From an uncultured Eubacteriales bacterium (lineage in GTDB: Bacteria; Bacillota; Clostridia; Lachnospirales; Lachnospiraceae): a DNA stretch of 6,742 nucleotides. The stretch lies in the NCBI GenBank assembly GCA_900321145.1, contig ONVB01000097.1, positions 1 to 6,742 on the forward strand, in the 5' to 3' direction. The notes below the pieces were generated by a model. That model worked only from the letters and a program-made list of their open reading frames with translations, made no database searches and had not been told where the DNA came from. Below, piece by piece: positions 5,907 through 6,742 of this stretch (within the stretch, counting starts at the first letter, position 1; every line of letters starts with the position of its first letter). The position numbers were made by a program, and so were the translations under genes.

Positions 5907-5925
5907 TAACACTTTTGTATATATT
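5903..5925 (-). promoter_or_regulatory. Candidate parA promoter (extended -10)
   Basis: On minus, TATAAT (5908 to 5903) is preceded by TG one base away, giving an extended -10 TGTTATAAT about 64 bp upstream of the parA start. No good -35 is found at 17 bp, which an extended -10 can compensate for. The start would be near 5896 with a leader of about 57 nt. Confidence 0.4.
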
Positions 5926-5963
5926 GTGCTATATCAAAATGTGGGTATTTTATATTAAAGACC

Positions 5964-5975
5964 ACAATATATTGT
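5964..5975. repeat. AT-rich palindrome ACAATATATTGT upstream of parA
   Basis: A perfect 12-bp palindrome. Its CACAATATAT arm (5963-5972) is also a perfect inverted copy of ATATATTGTG at 5919-5928, centre to centre about 44 bp. The larger block at 5962-5977 agrees with an NrdR-box-like pattern at 14 of 16 positions. AT-rich sequence makes chance likely, so the site is real but its role is unknown. Confidence 0.35.
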
Positions 5976-6045
5976 TTTTCTGTGTGTATTTTTAGCTATA
6001 ATTGACATTTCGGGTGATTTGTATGTTTTCTGCTTGCCTGTTTAT

Positions 6046-6061
6046 TGTTTCACGTGAAACA
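6046..6061. other. parS site 1 (ParB-binding centromere)
   Basis: TGTTTCACGTGAAACA is a perfect 16-bp palindrome identical to the consensus parS of Bacillus and most bacteria. It lies about 207 bp upstream of parA, whose neighbour parB encodes the matching binding protein. Confidence 0.96.
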
Positions 6062-6138
6062 TTCACCTGCATTTTGACCGGTGTTTGAGGATATGTCAGC
6101 ACCTTACACACTACCTAGTGCAGCCGTCTCCAAATTAA

Positions 6139-6257
6139 TCGACTATATAACTTGCCTAAATCGCCACCTACGTCGTTGCTCTTACTCGCCGTAGCTACAG
6201 CTACGACTCGTTCAAGACACCTAGTAAGATGACGATTTATGTAGCTTTAATAGTCGA
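6139..6257. repeat. About 117-bp imperfect inverted-repeat element (MITE/REP-like)
   Basis: The outer arms TCGACTAT (6139-6146) and ATAGTCGA (6250-6257) pair perfectly. Inside them, TAAATCG (6157-6163) pairs with CGATTTA (6233-6239), at the same 17-base offset from each end. Pairing continues loosely, and a central hairpin CGTAGCT-AC-AGCTACG sits at 6190-6205. The interior is visibly richer in G+C than the flanks. No ORF is carried. This layout is that of a small non-autonomous palindromic element or a structured RNA. No clear target-site duplication is seen. Confidence 0.6.
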
Positions 6258-6483
6258 AGTATTTGAAAAAAGATGCATTAAGGATTTCACATTTATTATA
6301 TGACCAGAAACAGAAATGATATATAGATTAATTGATTGATTCTTTGCCTGCATTGATATACATAAATGCTATAAGCAATTCTGTGGCCGTAAAGCAAGTT
6401 GGTGTAAGAATGATTCTATCGGAGTGTTTTATCTGAGGTTGTTAGGAACGGGATGTTGTATGGCTTGACAATTATTATTAAAC

Positions 6484-6499
6484 TGTTTCACGTGAAACA
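6484..6499. other. parS site 2 (ParB-binding centromere)
   Basis: A perfect copy of the 16-bp parS palindrome TGTTTCACGTGAAACA, starting 438 bp from site 1. A perfect TTGACA lies just upstream (6465-6470), but no -10 follows at promoter distance. Confidence 0.96.
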
Positions 6500-6712
6500 C
6501 ATGCAAACGGCCTCGATATGAGGATCAATGATGTGGAAAGAACAATGATACAAGAATATGATTGTCATTGCTAATATACTTGCACAAAATTTAATCCGTA
6601 TTTGGCGTCTGTGTTATAGGATTTTGTATGATGTATATTCTGTTGTTACTATTGGATTGATGACTGAAATATCAGTGAGCCATTGCTTTATGATTTCGAT
6701 TAGCTATTTTGG

Positions 6713-6728
6713 TGTTTCACGTGAAACA
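6713..6728. other. parS site 3 (ParB-binding centromere)
   Basis: The third perfect parS palindrome, starting 229 bp from site 2 and 14 bp from the window edge. More sites may follow outside the window. Confidence 0.96.
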
Positions 6729-6742
6729 TAAATCATAAGATC

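Larger units (their letters stand above)
5840..6742. other. Long gene-free region upstream of parA with the parS cluster
   Basis: I find no credible gene in these 903 bases. Stops are frequent in all frames and no Shine-Dalgarno plus ORF pair stands out. From left to right it holds the parA promoter region and a dyad (5885-5930), an AT-rich palindrome (5964-5975), parS 1 (6046-6061), a 117-bp inverted-repeat element (6139-6257), about 220 bp of AT-rich sequence with nothing I can name, parS 2 (6484-6499) and parS 3 (6713-6728). No cluster of DnaA boxes (TTATNCACA) is visible, so I do not call it oriC. Confidence 0.8.

Noticed and set aside
5997..6007. Plus-strand TATAAT (5997-6002) and overlapping TTGACA (6002-6007)
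   Set aside because: The two hexamers overlap each other and neither has a partner at a proper distance. No plus-strand gene follows.
6465..6487. Perfect TTGACA at 6465-6470 as a promoter
   Set aside because: The parS 2 palindrome occupies the -10 position at 16 to 18 bp spacing, and no gene follows in the window.
6543..6570. CAATGA/TCATTG inverted repeat
   Set aside because: A six-base AT-rich pair with a 16-nt loop is expected by chance in such sequence.
5840..6742. Possible replication origin (oriC)
   Set aside because: The region is AT-rich and next to parAB-parS. However, I find no exact DnaA box; the nearest, TGTGGGTAT (5940-5948) and TGTGGAAAG (6533-6541), match at 7 of 9. No dnaA or dnaN is present.

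Overview
This window looks like chromosome of a low-to-moderate G+C Firmicute, most likely a Lachnospiraceae-type Clostridium relative. The basis is the gene set parA-parB-DUF4446-serS-DUF3881, the protein sequences themselves, and perfect Firmicute-type parS sites. This is recognition from memory; no search was run. The region is probably close to the replication origin.

Layout from left to right. (1) The last 70 or so codons of a plus-strand gene, probably a TldD/PmbA-family metallopeptidase (to 214). (2) A short gap with an 11-bp tandem repeat carrying two TATAAT hexamers. (3) rsmG (gidB), the 16S rRNA 7-methylguanosine methyltransferase, on plus (289-1011). (4) A 33-bp-stem palindrome that serves as a terminator for convergent genes and resembles a known dispersed repeat family (1015-1086). 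(5) A five-gene set on minus, read right to left: parA/soj (5839-5057), parB/spo0J (4964-3972), a DUF4446 membrane protein (3951-3370), serS (3257-1980) and a DUF3881 protein (1973-1098). (6) About 900 bp without a credible gene upstream of parA (5840-6742), holding three perfect 16-bp parS sites, a candidate parA promoter with an overlapping dyad, and a roughly 117-bp imperfect inverted-repeat element.

ParA, ParB and the parS cluster form a complete origin segregation system: ParB loads at parS, spreads as a CTP-dependent clamp, and stimulates the ParA ATPase. DUF4446 is a single-pass membrane protein of unknown function encoded 20 nt after parB, so it is a reasonable candidate for a membrane-side partner. 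serS and DUF3881 are only 6 nt apart and likely share a transcript.

The least explained signal is a family of dyads, TGTCTA-N6-TAGACA. There are four exact GTCTA-N6-TAGAC copies where about 0.006 would be expected by chance. Three cluster between DUF4446 and serS at spacings of 33 and 66 bp, and one lies inside rsmG with two degenerate relatives upstream. I do not recognise the binding protein. I see no defence system, prophage, CRISPR array, tRNA or rRNA.
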